Shown: positions 1 to 6,725, numbered from the stretch's first letter. The stretch: DNA of 8,417 nucleotides from JAFGOM01 sp964428385 (GCA_964428385.1 CAYRYR010000112.1:1-8417); one strand, 5' to 3'. Notes: a model not told the origin generated them from the sequence alone. Made by a program: numbers and translations.

Positions 1-30
1 TAAGATGATATCAATTGATGATTGTACTAC

Positions 31-360
31 CTAAATACGTGACTGGTCAAATCCTTTATTCGTTCTTGCTGGCATATTTCGTTCAGTTTCTTTCCGGGTC
101 CACGTATTTTGCTTTCCCTTCTTTTTTTTGTGCTCATCATCAACTTGTGTGTCTGAAATTTCATCAGCTTCTGATTGAATCTGAAGAAAGCAATCTACTG
201 GATCTTTTCCACCTTTACATAGGTTATTTTTGAAGTCTTCACAATCGTTGCAGCTTGGCACACGGGTAGCTAAAACTGTTGGAAAGTGCTCAATCCAGAG
301 TTCAGGGTCAATTTTCCCCTGATCCAGGAATCGTTGCACGTGACGTGCGGTATATTTCAT
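31..360 (-). CDS. Small four-cysteine protein of unknown function
   Basis: This 109-residue protein matches no family I can name. The first 60 residues look like a compact conserved domain: a basic, helix-prone start (KYTARHVQRFLDQGK), then a segment with Cys37, Cys40, Cys48 and Cys57 spaced CX2CX7CX8C. Such spacing could bind zinc or an iron-sulfur cluster, or form disulfides; this is inference. From about residue 65 the chain becomes acidic, then strongly basic (four lysines at 78-81), and is probably disordered. There is no signal peptide or membrane segment. I chose the ATG at 360. The frame stays open to a TTG at 420, but that extension crosses a GC-rich inverted repeat and looks non-coding. 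No good Shine-Dalgarno site precedes the ATG, so translation may be leaderless or weak. The stop is TAG. The gene stands alone. I am fairly sure it is coding and unsure of any role. Confidence 0.6.
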   Translation of the reverse strand: MKYTARHVQRFLDQGKIDPELWIEHFPTVLATRVPSCNDCEDFKNNLCKGGKDPVDCFLQIQSEADEISDTQVDDEHKKKKGKQNTWTRKETERNMPARTNKGFDQSRI

Positions 361-393
361 GAATAGTAATGTACAACAGACCTTTAACTCTCT

Positions 394-417
394 TCTCACG
401 AGGGGGGAGGTGTGAGA
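394..417. repeat. Inverted repeat with G-rich loop
   Basis: TCTCAC (394-399) and GTGAGA (412-417) form a perfect 6-bp stem around a 12-base loop that is almost all purine on the plus strand. It lies 34 bases upstream of the ATG of the four-cysteine gene, so on that gene's strand it would sit in the leader or promoter region. There the loop reads ACCTCCCCCCTC and contains ACCTCC, the same string as the usual anti-Shine-Dalgarno of 16S rRNA. A role is unproven. Confidence 0.3.
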
Positions 418-420
418 CAA

Positions 421-815
421 TTTCCTGATTTTTTAGGTGATACAGGAAGGACTCTCATTCCCTGACCAAACTGAGGTGATGGAGTGCGAATCATTCGGAA
501 AAATCTGGGAATTTAAATCAAAAGCTGGAGTTCCATGATTGACAGGTATCAGAGTTTTCTGACCGACAGAAAAAAGAGAGGTAATCCCAAAAAAGTGATG
601 GCAAGAAGAGAAAAGAGAACCTTTCATACCGCAATGAGAGATATAATCAGGTTATGAGAGCGATTTTAATACCCAGAATCCGGGTTCATTCGATTAAACT
701 GCATAGTTCAACCTCATTGAACAGGTGCACGGTTATCTCTGCATCTCCTAACAGAAATCAGACCAGCTCTGGAATGGGATTTAATACAATACGAGGCTAT
801 TTCACCATCAGTAGT
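421..815. other. Spacer without a recognised gene
   Basis: No convincing gene lies here. A 64-codon minus-strand frame at 433-627 has no ribosome binding site and an unremarkable composition rich in Ser, Phe, His and Asn, so I do not call it. The one clear structure is a perfect small hairpin: GTTCAA at 706-711, loop CCTCA, TTGAAC at 717-722. Neither side is followed by a T-run, so it is a poor terminator candidate. Confidence 0.5.
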
Positions 816-822
816 AAAAAAA
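816..822 (-). terminator. Oligo-T end after the 98-residue frame
   Basis: Seven A on the plus strand read as T7 on the minus strand, beginning six bases after the TAA stop of the frame at 829-1125. Archaeal RNA polymerase commonly stops at such T-runs. A 5-bp inverted repeat (TCACC before the run, GGTGA after it on the minus strand) flanks it. The position gives mild support to the upstream frame being a real transcription unit. Confidence 0.4.
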
Positions 823-828
823 GGTGAT

Positions 829-1125
829 TTAGTACTGAAAATACTTATCAAATTTCGTATTAAGCAGTTTTAAGTAAATTGAATAAACATGTGGGCTTTT
901 TTTCTGAATATTATAGATATTTGAGAGGATCTCAACATTACATTCTTTAAAGTGATGTAGTTTCAGGTGGTTCTCTACGGTCTGCACAGGTGTTGCTTCA
1001 CCCGTGGAAAGATTAAAAATAACTCCATTTCCTTTGCAATCGTCACCGATTAAGACTTCTACCGGCTGACCGGTTTGATCAATAATACAACCAAGAATTT
1101 TATTAGAACGAACTTTTTGCATCAT
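829..1125 (-). CDS. Hypothetical protein, 98 residues
   Basis: I do not recognise this protein. Residues 1-62 have alternating hydrophobic and polar positions and several glycines (for example ILGCII at 10-15 and VEVLIGDDC at 22-30), which suggests a small beta-rich domain. Residues 70-98 are rich in Lys, Tyr and Asn and look less ordered. Cysteines at 13, 30 and 62 form no standard motif. Two ATGs in a row (1125 and 1122) are possible starts, and neither has a clear Shine-Dalgarno site. A TATA-like stretch lies near 1178-1188, about 55-60 bases upstream. An oligo-T run follows the stop closely. The protein reads more naturally than the overlapping plus-strand frame, but it could still be a chance frame. 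Confidence 0.42.
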   Translation of the reverse strand: MMQKVRSNKILGCIIDQTGQPVEVLIGDDCKGNGVIFNLSTGEATPVQTVENHLKLHHFKECNVEILSNIYNIQKKSPHVYSIYLKLLNTKFDKYFQY

Positions 1126-1370
1126 GATAATTATATAGTAGTTGGACCTGTGAGGAGATACATCTGTGGGTCTGAACCTATAAATAAGAGGTTTGCAATA
1201 TCAAACCCAGGTTGTATCATTTATCACGTTATGCTCCTGTTCCGGGGTAAATTCTTCTTAAATGCTTTACGTGGATTTTTGTTCTTTTATGAGTGTAAAA
1301 ATATCTGACAGAGATGCTCAGCAGGATTGGCCTGATACTCGTAATCTTAATCGTTTATTTTTTTCCGATT
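1126..1370. other. Non-coding stretch before the assembly gap
   Basis: I see no supportable gene between the 98-residue frame and the gap. A plus-strand frame at 1075-1308 overlaps the minus-strand gene antisense, lacks a ribosome binding site and has an irregular composition. Frames that run into the gap are artefacts of unknown bases. The TATA-like sequence near 1178-1188 may belong to the minus-strand gene. A real gene could be partly hidden by the gap. Confidence 0.45.
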
Positions 1371-1470
1371 NNNNNNNNNNNNNNNNNNNNNNNNNNNNNN
1401 NNNNNNNNNNNNNNNNNNNNNNNNNNNNNNNNNNNNNNNNNNNNNNNNNNNNNNNNNNNNNNNNNNNNNN
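1371..1470. other. Assembly gap of 100 N
   Basis: Exactly 100 unknown bases are present, the conventional length for a scaffold gap of unknown size, so true distances across this point are uncertain. The left flank has a run of seven or more T shortly before the gap, and the right flank starts with nine A. Such homopolymers may have ended the contigs. Any gene between 1126 and 1550 could be missing or broken here. Confidence 0.98.
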
Positions 1471-1549
1471 AAAAAAAAAGAATTTTCAAAGAGAAAAAGA
1501 GAAACAACTGGATGGTAATATACATTTCATAGAAGAACATAACTTGTTC

Positions 1550-1582
1550 TAAACGTAAAGGGAAAAAAACATTTTACGTTTA
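1550..1582 (-). terminator. Hairpin terminator after alkD
   Basis: TAAACGTAAA (1550-1559) and TTTACGTTTA (1573-1582) form a perfect 10-bp stem around a 13-base loop. The structure starts three bases after the alkD stop codon. On the minus strand the loop itself contains T7 (complement of 1563-1569) rather than a T-run after the stem. That suits archaeal oligo-T termination, with the stem perhaps protecting the 3' end. Being symmetric, it could also stop transcription coming from the gap side. Confidence 0.6.
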
Positions 1583-1585
1583 AAT

Positions 1586-2305
1586 TTATGCGATCCAGTC
1601 TTTCTTCATCGCTTCAGTTCTTAGTTCCGGTGGCATGAGTTCAATTGCATACCGAAGTGATGTTCGTGGCATCTCCTTCTTGTTCTGCATGATAAAGGTG
1701 TATACTTCCTGCTGATGAAGACGGCTTGCTTCCTTAAGCAGCCATCCGTACCCCTTCCTAACCATATCATCGGTATCTCTTAGTAAAAGGATTGCAATAG
1801 AGAAGACATCATCAAGAAACTTACCCTGTTTTGCAGGAATTATCAGCGATACTGCAGATGCCCGTCGCATCCACCGGTTCTCTGACTGGGTCCAGACTTT
1901 TAGTTCATTAATATATTCGGGATATTGTACAATGAAATCCCCGACTGCATGGTTACAGAATCCGTCACAAGCAGCCCAGTTGGTAATATAGGTATCAATC
2001 CAGCGTCGAAAAATCACAATATCTTCAGGTTCATACTGATCTTTGAGGTTGTATACAAAGGCAGAGACAATAAAAGCTTCTTCGCAGTATTGCGACAGGT
2101 ATAGTTCTTCACAAAGTCTGAATATCTCTGCTTTTTTTCGCGTTTTTACTTCTTTCCAGTATCGATCGGCTATCTTCCCAACGATAGCAGTCTTTACCCC
2201 ATAATAACGAATCTCCTCCTTAAAGAACCGCTGAAAATTCTTCTGTGTCTTTTCATCCCGGTTCTCTTGTAATTCCTCTCTGATATGCTGAATTACAGGA
2301 TCCAT
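1586..2305 (-). CDS. alkD: DNA alkylation repair protein, AlkD family
   Basis: This 239-residue protein belongs to the AlkD-type DNA glycosylases (PF08713), which remove positively charged alkylated bases such as 3- and 7-methyl purines using a solenoid of HEAT-like helical repeats. Length is normal for the family. Residues matching the Bacillus cereus AlkD active site are visible: Trp110 and Asp114 in NWAACD, the arginine pair Arg147-Arg148 in RWMRRAS, and Trp188 in GYGWLL. Asp114 is the expected catalytic-site acid. Charged helices fill residues 1-70, and there is no signal or membrane segment, so it should act on DNA in the cytoplasm. The ATG at 2305 is the natural start; no strong Shine-Dalgarno site precedes it. 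The gene stands alone, divergent from the exporter operon, with a hairpin after its TAA stop. Family assignment is firm; substrate range is inferred. Confidence 0.93.
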   Translation of the reverse strand: MDPVIQHIREELQENRDEKTQKNFQRFFKEEIRYYGVKTAIVGKIADRYWKEVKTRKKAEIFRLCEELYLSQYCEEAFIVSAFVYNLKDQYEPEDIVIFRRWIDTYITNWAACDGFCNHAVGDFIVQYPEYINELKVWTQSENRWMRRASAVSLIIPAKQGKFLDDVFSIAILLLRDTDDMVRKGYGWLLKEASRLHQQEVYTFIMQNKKEMPRTSLRYAIELMPPELRTEAMKKDWIA

Positions 2306-2346
2306 ACAGATGATTTGACAAACTGGCAGATAAGGTCTGTGTATCT

Positions 2347-2355
2347 CTTATATCC
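2347..2355 (-). promoter_or_regulatory. Candidate TATA box for alkD
   Basis: On the minus strand this reads GGATATAAG, similar to an archaeal TATA box. Transcription would be expected to start about 25 bases downstream, near 2325, leaving a leader of roughly 20 bases before the alkD ATG. No clear purine-rich BRE (the TFB recognition element) is obvious beyond the GAAGG just upstream. Confidence 0.33.
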
Positions 2356-2973
2356 TTCGATACATAGGCATTTTGAAAGAGCTACAATACTCATAGTTGA
2401 CCATATCTACAATTAGTGACAGCATATAGGATATTGTGTATGGTACTGATCTTCATCCTCTTCTATCACACCAATACCGTAATCGCTAATAAATTACCAG
2501 GATTCCAGGTAAAAGAGCGCCTATTAAAGTTTACAGGTTCATACAAATGGCACTCATACCACATCGTCTGGTGAGTACAAAAATATCCTGCTGTTTTTAA
2601 CGTATCGTATCTTTTTAGAGAGCAGTACATTTCTTACCATTTCTCTTTATAGGTAATGGCACAACTTCCGGAAACGTCTGTCTTAATATATGTAGCGCTA
2701 TTAACGAGTATGCATCCTAATAGCCCCCGTTTCACTGCGATTATAAGAGATATTATGCCATGCACTATCTCTATCTCAAAAACCATTATCTCTTCATTCT
2801 AGACCTCATTACCCTGATTTTTTTCAGATGTTAATACCAAAGAAATCATTTAAATTCACATCAGAACCGAAACAAGAAAAGAATGATTCTGATACCTTAA
2901 AAGAAAATTCTTAATACTAACCTATGAGGATCTGATTTTGCTCGTTTTATTGTTAACCGTGAGATTTTGTGAG

Positions 2974-2982
2974 CTTATATCA
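2974..2982 (+). promoter_or_regulatory. Candidate TATA box for the exporter operon
   Basis: CTTATATCA resembles an archaeal TATA box. A start about 25 bases downstream, near 3005, would give a leader of about 78 bases before the TTG start codon, long enough to contain the inverted repeat at 3028-3063. Other AT-rich stretches nearby could serve instead. Confidence 0.3.
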
Positions 2983-3027
2983 TCATATCAGATAGATTCA
3001 TTGCCATATGCACTAATTACTCATTAT

Positions 3028-3063
3028 CGGATCAACTTAAACCGATTCCTGATGTGTGATCCG
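3028..3063. repeat. Inverted repeat in the exporter leader, possible operator
   Basis: CGGATCA (3028-3034) and TGATCCG (3057-3063) are perfect 7-base arms 22 bases apart. Allowing one bulged C, the arms grow to ATC(C)GGATCA. A second, competing pair (ATCGG at 3026-3030, CCGAT at 3042-3046) shares the left arm. The structure sits just before the Shine-Dalgarno site of the exporter gene. It could bind a regulator whose two dimers lie about three helical turns apart, or fold in the mRNA leader. No regulator gene is visible nearby. Confidence 0.33.
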
Positions 3064-3070
3064 GATATAA

Positions 3071-3077
3071 AAGGTGA
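3071..3077 (+). promoter_or_regulatory. Ribosome binding site supporting a TTG start
   Basis: AAGGTGA contains GGTGA, which pairs with the 3' end of archaeal 16S rRNA. It ends five bases before the TTG at 3083. The next start candidate, an ATG at 3110, has no such site at a proper distance, so this motif decides for TTG. Confidence 0.65.
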
Positions 3078-3082
3078 ATTAA

Positions 3083-4837
3083 TTGTCTTTTCTACCCAAT
3101 TTACGTCTTATGACGGTAATATATCGGGGATATTGGAATAAAATACTACTATCACAGGTTTTTGCACTCCTGATGGCAGCTTTCATGATATTTATCCCGA
3201 TGCAGGTCTCTTCAATTGTAAATCACGCACTCGATATCCATGCGGCAATTGATGATGCTATTCTGATTGCTCTCTTTGCCGTCCTGACTGGTGTATTCTG
3301 TATGGCAAATGTTATCTACTCAGTCAGGATATCAGAAGCAACAGGAAATTACATCAGAAATCTCATTTACACGAAAGTACAGGCATTCTCATTTGGCAAT
3401 CTCGATCGGTTCTCAACGGGAGAGATGCTTACCCGTCTGACAAGTGATGTTTATCAGATAACGATTGGTGTCCAGTTGATGCTTCGTGCCCTTTTAATGG
3501 CTCCTTTTGCCATCATTGTCTCACTAGTTCTGGTAGGGATTACGAGCCCTGAACTTATCTGGATCCTCTTTGTTGTCATCATCCTTTCACTGGCAACTTT
3601 CGGGTATGCCATGATGAAGATGCAAAAGCAGTTCAAATCAAGACAAAAATCATATGATACGGTAAACAATAGCCTCCAGGAGAATATGGCAGGAATCCGG
3701 GTGGTAAAAGCATTTGTCAGACAGAAGTTTGAGAATGAGAAATTCCATGAAGTCAATGAGGAATTCCGTAATGCAAATGTTGCTCCACTTCATACCAATG
3801 CATTTACTCTCCCATCCGCCCTGTTCATCATGGGAATTGCAACCTTCCTGCTGGTAATGGCCGGGGGACCATCTGTATTAGCGAGTTCCATACAGGTTGG
3901 AGAGATTCTTGCATTCTTTCAGTATACCTTTATCATCGTCGCCCAGATGTGGCAGTTATCACTGTTAATCCCACAGATTGTATCAGCAGAAGCCTCTGCC
4001 GGCCGATTAAAGGAAATCTTTGATATGGTACCTGATGTTACGGATGCACCCGATGCAACCGTACTTGACCCCTCTGCCGTTAAAGGAAAAATTGTCTTTG
4101 AGGATGTATCATTTACCTATGATCCTTCGGGTAAATCCCGGACCCTTACCGGAATTAATCTGGAGATAGAACCTGGAGAGACAGTCGCATTCCTCGGGGC
4201 AAATGGATCGGGAAAATCAACACTCATCGGGCTTATTCCCAGGTTCTATGATGTCACTAGTGGACGGGTTACTATCGACGGGGTTGATGTAAAGAATATC
4301 TCCCAGGAAAATCTGCGGAGTATCGTAGGAGTAGCACTCCAAAAGGCGTTTCTCTTCTCAGGAAAAATTATTGATAATCTCTCATTCGGGAGACCGGATA
4401 TGAGTTATGATGAGGCTGTTACTGCCTCAAAAGTTGCTGATGCCGATGGATTTGTATCAAATCTTCCTGATACCTATGATGCTTTAGTCTCACGCAAAGG
4501 ACAGAATTTCTCTGGAGGCCAGCAGCAGCGTCTATCGATGGCACGGGCATTTGCCGTAAAACCAAAGATAATCATCCTTGACGATTCCACCAGTGCCGTA
4601 GATGTTGAGACTGAAGGACGAATCCTTGATGCCCTTCCAAAGTTCCTTACCGGTGTCACAAGGCTTATCGTGGCCTCACGGGTCAGCACTGCTCTCTCGG
4701 CTGACAAGATTGTAGTCATGGACAAGGGGGAGATCGTTGCAACCGGTACCCACCGGGAACTGATAGGGTCCAGTCCCCTGTACCGGGAGATCTTTGCATC
4801 GCAGTTAGGCGGTCTTCGAAAGGAGGATGTATCATGA
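3083..4837 (+). CDS. ABC exporter half, degenerate-site subunit
   Basis: This 584-residue protein is one half of an ABC exporter of the multidrug/lipid type: six membrane helices in residues 21-300 (PF00664), then an ATPase domain from about 335. Visible motifs are A-loop Tyr346, Walker A GANGSGKST (372-380), Q-loop Gln420, signature FSGGQ (476-480), Walker B IIILD (496-500) and D-loop (502-507). Two catalytic features are altered: Asp501 stands where the catalytic Glu should be, and Ser532 replaces the switch histidine. This is the known pattern of the non-hydrolytic half in heterodimeric exporters such as Thermotoga TM287/288, and it complements the next gene. Its signature stays near-canonical, as the partner's active site needs. 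The TTG start is chosen for its Shine-Dalgarno site. The end overlaps the next gene by four bases (ATGA), implying coupled translation. The exported substrate cannot be read from sequence. Confidence 0.93.
   Translation: MSFLPNLRLMTVIYRGYWNKILLSQVFALLMAAFMIFIPMQVSSIVNHALDIHAAIDDAILIALFAVLTGVFCMANVIYSVRISEATGNYIRNLIYTKVQAFSFGNLDRFSTGEMLTRLTSDVYQITIGVQLMLRALLMAPFAIIVSLVLVGITSPELIWILFVVIILSLATFGYAMMKMQKQFKSRQKSYDTVNNSLQENMAGIRVVKAFVRQKFENEKFHEVNEEFRNANVAPLHTNAFTLPSALFIMGIATFLLVMAGGPSVLASSIQVGEILAFFQYTFIIVAQMWQLSLLIPQIVSAEASAGRLKEIFDMVPDVTDAPDATVLDPSAVKGKIVFEDVSFTYDPSGKSRTLTGINLEIEPGETVAFLGANGSGKSTLIGLIPRFYDVTSGRVTIDGVDVKNISQENLRSIVGVALQKAFLFSGKIIDNLSFGRPDMSYDEAVTASKVADADGFVSNLPDTYDALVSRKGQNFSGGQQQRLSMARAFAVKPKIIILDDSTSAVDVETEGRILDALPKFLTGVTRLIVASRVSTALSADKIVVMDKGEIVATGTHRELIGSSPLYREIFASQLGGLRKEDVS
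4821..4826 (+). promoter_or_regulatory. Strong Shine-Dalgarno site for the second exporter gene
   Basis: AGGAGG lies inside the end of the first exporter gene, seven bases before the ATG at 4834. It fixes that start and, with the ATGA overlap, suggests balanced production of the two subunits. Confidence 0.8.
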
Positions 4838-6660
4838 CCGGAGCTGCTGATAAACCAGTTAATGAAAAAACTGCCAGGAAAGGGGTTGTTGGCAGGCTGA
4901 TGAAGTATATCCTGCTTCAGAAGGGAAAATTTATCCTGGCAATCATCTCACTTATCATCGGAACTCTTGCATTCCTCTCGGTTACGTACCTTCTTGGTGA
5001 TGTTATTACGATACTCACGACAAGTAAGGAGATGTCCAGTATCACCTATGATGCCACAATTATGGCAGTTCTCTCAGTCCTGTCACTCATCTTTCTGTAT
5101 ATCGGGTTTATCTGGATAACTGATGTGACACAAAACGCCCTTTTTAGGCTGAGACAGGAAATATTTGAGCATATGCAGACGTTATCACTCAGGTTCTTTG
5201 ACAAACAGCCGATTGGAGAGCTGATGAGCCGGGTAACGAATGATATGGACACTATCAATAATCTCTTCCAGGCACCATTCGGGATGACTATTCAGTCTGC
5301 CATTATGCTTATCCTGACTATTATTGCACTCTTTACCTTAAATCCGCTCCTTGCCGGAGTTGCATTTGTGGTCATTCCAATTCTCGGAGTCTTTGTCGCG
5401 GTTCTCTCCCATGTCTCAAGTCCGTCCTTCTCAATGTTGCAGGTAAAAATTGGGGATCTCAATGGACTAATGGAAGAGACTCTTGAGGGAGAGAGAACGG
5501 TAATTACCTATCGACACCAGAAGACCTCTTCTGAAATGGAAGCTTTCATCTCCTCCCATGTGAAGGATGCCGGAGAACGGGCGCATATACTTGCCCTTTT
5601 TATCACCCCACTCTGCCTGATGGCTTCATTTATCTCTATTGCCATTGTGGCAGTATTCGGAGTTAAGATGCTGGCAGTTCATACAATAACCATTGGAGCA
5701 CTATCAAGTGCAATATCGTACTGTCTGCTCTTTATCCTGCCTCTTATCTTCATCTTCTTTAACTACAACTTCTGGGTCTCTGCTCTCGTCGGAGCTGGAA
5801 GGATCTTTGAGATACTGGACAGCAAACCTGATGTAAAAGACAAACCAGGTGCACAGGATCTTCCTCCGGTGCAGGGTCATATCGTCTTTCAGAATGTCAA
5901 CTTCAGCTATGTTCCCGGCCGTACCGTGATGAAGGATGCAACCTTTGAGGCTAAACCTGGGATGAAGATAGGCCTCTGCGGTCCGACAGGTGCAGGAAAA
6001 TCCACCATCATTAACATCCTTACCAGGTACTATGATATCGACTCAGGCGAGATCCTGGTTGATGGGTATAATATCGCAGATGTGAACCAGGACAGTCTTC
6101 GAAGACAAATTGGAGTCGTACTTCAGGAGCCGATACTGTTCAGTGATACGGTGATGAACAATTTAAAGTATGCCCGTGACGGGGTCACTGATGAGGAGTG
6201 TATCGAGGCTGCAAAGGCTGCAGACTGTCATGATTATATCATGCGGCTTCCCCAGGAGTATAACACGGTTCTTCTGGATGGAGGAGCGAACCTCTCACAG
6301 GGGCAGCGCCAGCTTCTAACCATCGCACGGGCGATGTTATCAAAGCCAAAGATGCTTATCCTTGATGAAGCGACGAGCAATGTGGATACCCGTACAGAAA
6401 AAGTAATCCAGGGAGCTCTTCGGAGACTGCAGGAAGGGGTGACATCATTCTCAATAGCCCACCGGCTCTCTACAATCAAGGATTCAGATAAGATACTTGT
6501 TGTAGATGCCGGAGCAATTGTCGAGCAGGGAAACCATGAGGAACTAATGAAGATGCGTGGATTGTATTACAACCTCTATATGTCCCAGTATAAGGGAAAG
6601 ATCAGTGATGTGCTTGATGATATCATTGCAATAAACAAGGAATCAGCAGGGGCAGTATAA
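4834..6660 (+). CDS. ABC exporter half, catalytic subunit
   Basis: This 608-residue partner subunit has a short charged N-terminal tail, six membrane helices in residues 32-310, and an ATPase domain from about 348. Motifs are A-loop Tyr359, Walker A GPTGAGKST (383-391), Q-loop Gln431, Walker B MLILD (507-511) with catalytic Glu512, and switch His543 in IAHRLST. The signature is LSQGQ (487-491) instead of LSGGQ. In a heterodimer this altered signature faces the first subunit's nucleotide, while this subunit's intact catalytic residues face the first subunit's FSGGQ. The pair therefore has one competent and one degenerate ATP site, as in TM287/288-like exporters. A tail of about 25 residues follows the ATPase core. 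The two genes certainly act together in the cytoplasmic membrane. The substrate is unknown; drugs, lipids or peptides are all possible. Confidence 0.94.
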   Translation: MTGAADKPVNEKTARKGVVGRLMKYILLQKGKFILAIISLIIGTLAFLSVTYLLGDVITILTTSKEMSSITYDATIMAVLSVLSLIFLYIGFIWITDVTQNALFRLRQEIFEHMQTLSLRFFDKQPIGELMSRVTNDMDTINNLFQAPFGMTIQSAIMLILTIIALFTLNPLLAGVAFVVIPILGVFVAVLSHVSSPSFSMLQVKIGDLNGLMEETLEGERTVITYRHQKTSSEMEAFISSHVKDAGERAHILALFITPLCLMASFISIAIVAVFGVKMLAVHTITIGALSSAISYCLLFILPLIFIFFNYNFWVSALVGAGRIFEILDSKPDVKDKPGAQDLPPVQGHIVFQNVNFSYVPGRTVMKDATFEAKPGMKIGLCGPTGAGKSTIINILTRYYDIDSGEILVDGYNIADVNQDSLRRQIGVVLQEPILFSDTVMNNLKYARDGVTDEECIEAAKAADCHDYIMRLPQEYNTVLLDGGANLSQGQRQLLTIARAMLSKPKMLILDEATSNVDTRTEKVIQGALRRLQEGVTSFSIAHRLSTIKDSDKILVVDAGAIVEQGNHEELMKMRGLYYNLYMSQYKGKISDVLDDIIAINKESAGAV

Positions 6661-6663
6661 CAT

Positions 6664-6680
6664 CAGCCCCTTATGGGTTG
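6664..6680 (+). other. Small hairpin between exporter and PPK2 genes
   Basis: CAGCCC (6664-6669) pairs with GGGTTG (6675-6680), with one G-T wobble, around a five-base loop, beginning three bases after the exporter stop codon. No T-run follows, so it is unlikely to end transcription fully. It could lower read-through or mark an mRNA processing point. Confidence 0.3.
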
Positions 6681-6725
6681 AAGTAATGAATATCAAAAAG
6701 ATACGATAACAAAAAGAGTATAACT

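Larger units (their letters stand above)
2306..3082. other. Long divergent spacer between alkD and the exporter operon
   Basis: This 777-base AT-rich region must carry promoters for both sides. I see TATA-like elements near 2347-2355 (minus) and 2974-2982 (plus), plus an inverted repeat at 3028-3063. Two very short plus-strand frames exist. One at 2440-2574 (44 codons) has a hydrophobic start and a basic C-terminal half. The other at 2828-2914 (28 codons) is rich in Lys, Glu, Ser and Asp, and its frame stays open upstream to 2747 without another start codon. Neither has a good ribosome binding site. A 67-codon frame at 2938-3141 overlaps the exporter start and is probably chance. The size of the spacer leaves room for a decayed gene or an RNA, but I cannot identify either. 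Confidence 0.5.

Noticed and set aside
10..19. ATCAATTGAT palindrome past the end of the four-cysteine gene
   Set aside because: A 10-base AT-rich palindrome with no loop cannot form a terminator hairpin and is expected by chance.
15..233. 72-codon plus-strand frame
   Set aside because: It lies antisense to the four-cysteine gene, has no ribosome binding site, and has a random-looking composition rich in Phe, Leu and Ser.
361..420. 20-residue N-terminal extension of the four-cysteine protein from a TTG
   Set aside because: The extension crosses the GC-rich inverted repeat, and the only purine-rich site is too close to the TTG. The ATG at 360 starts a more protein-like sequence.
433..627. 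64-codon minus-strand frame
   Set aside because: No Shine-Dalgarno site, no correctly spaced TATA box, no recognisable pattern, low-information composition.
1075..1308. 77-codon plus-strand frame
   Set aside because: It overlaps the start of the 98-residue minus-strand frame, lacks a ribosome binding site and has an irregular composition.
1262..1552. Frames running through the N block on both strands
   Set aside because: They exist only because unknown bases contain no stop codons; the flanking parts are short and unconvincing.
2938..3141. 67-codon plus-strand frame overlapping the exporter start
   Set aside because: It starts without a ribosome binding site, runs out of frame into the exporter gene and resembles nothing known.
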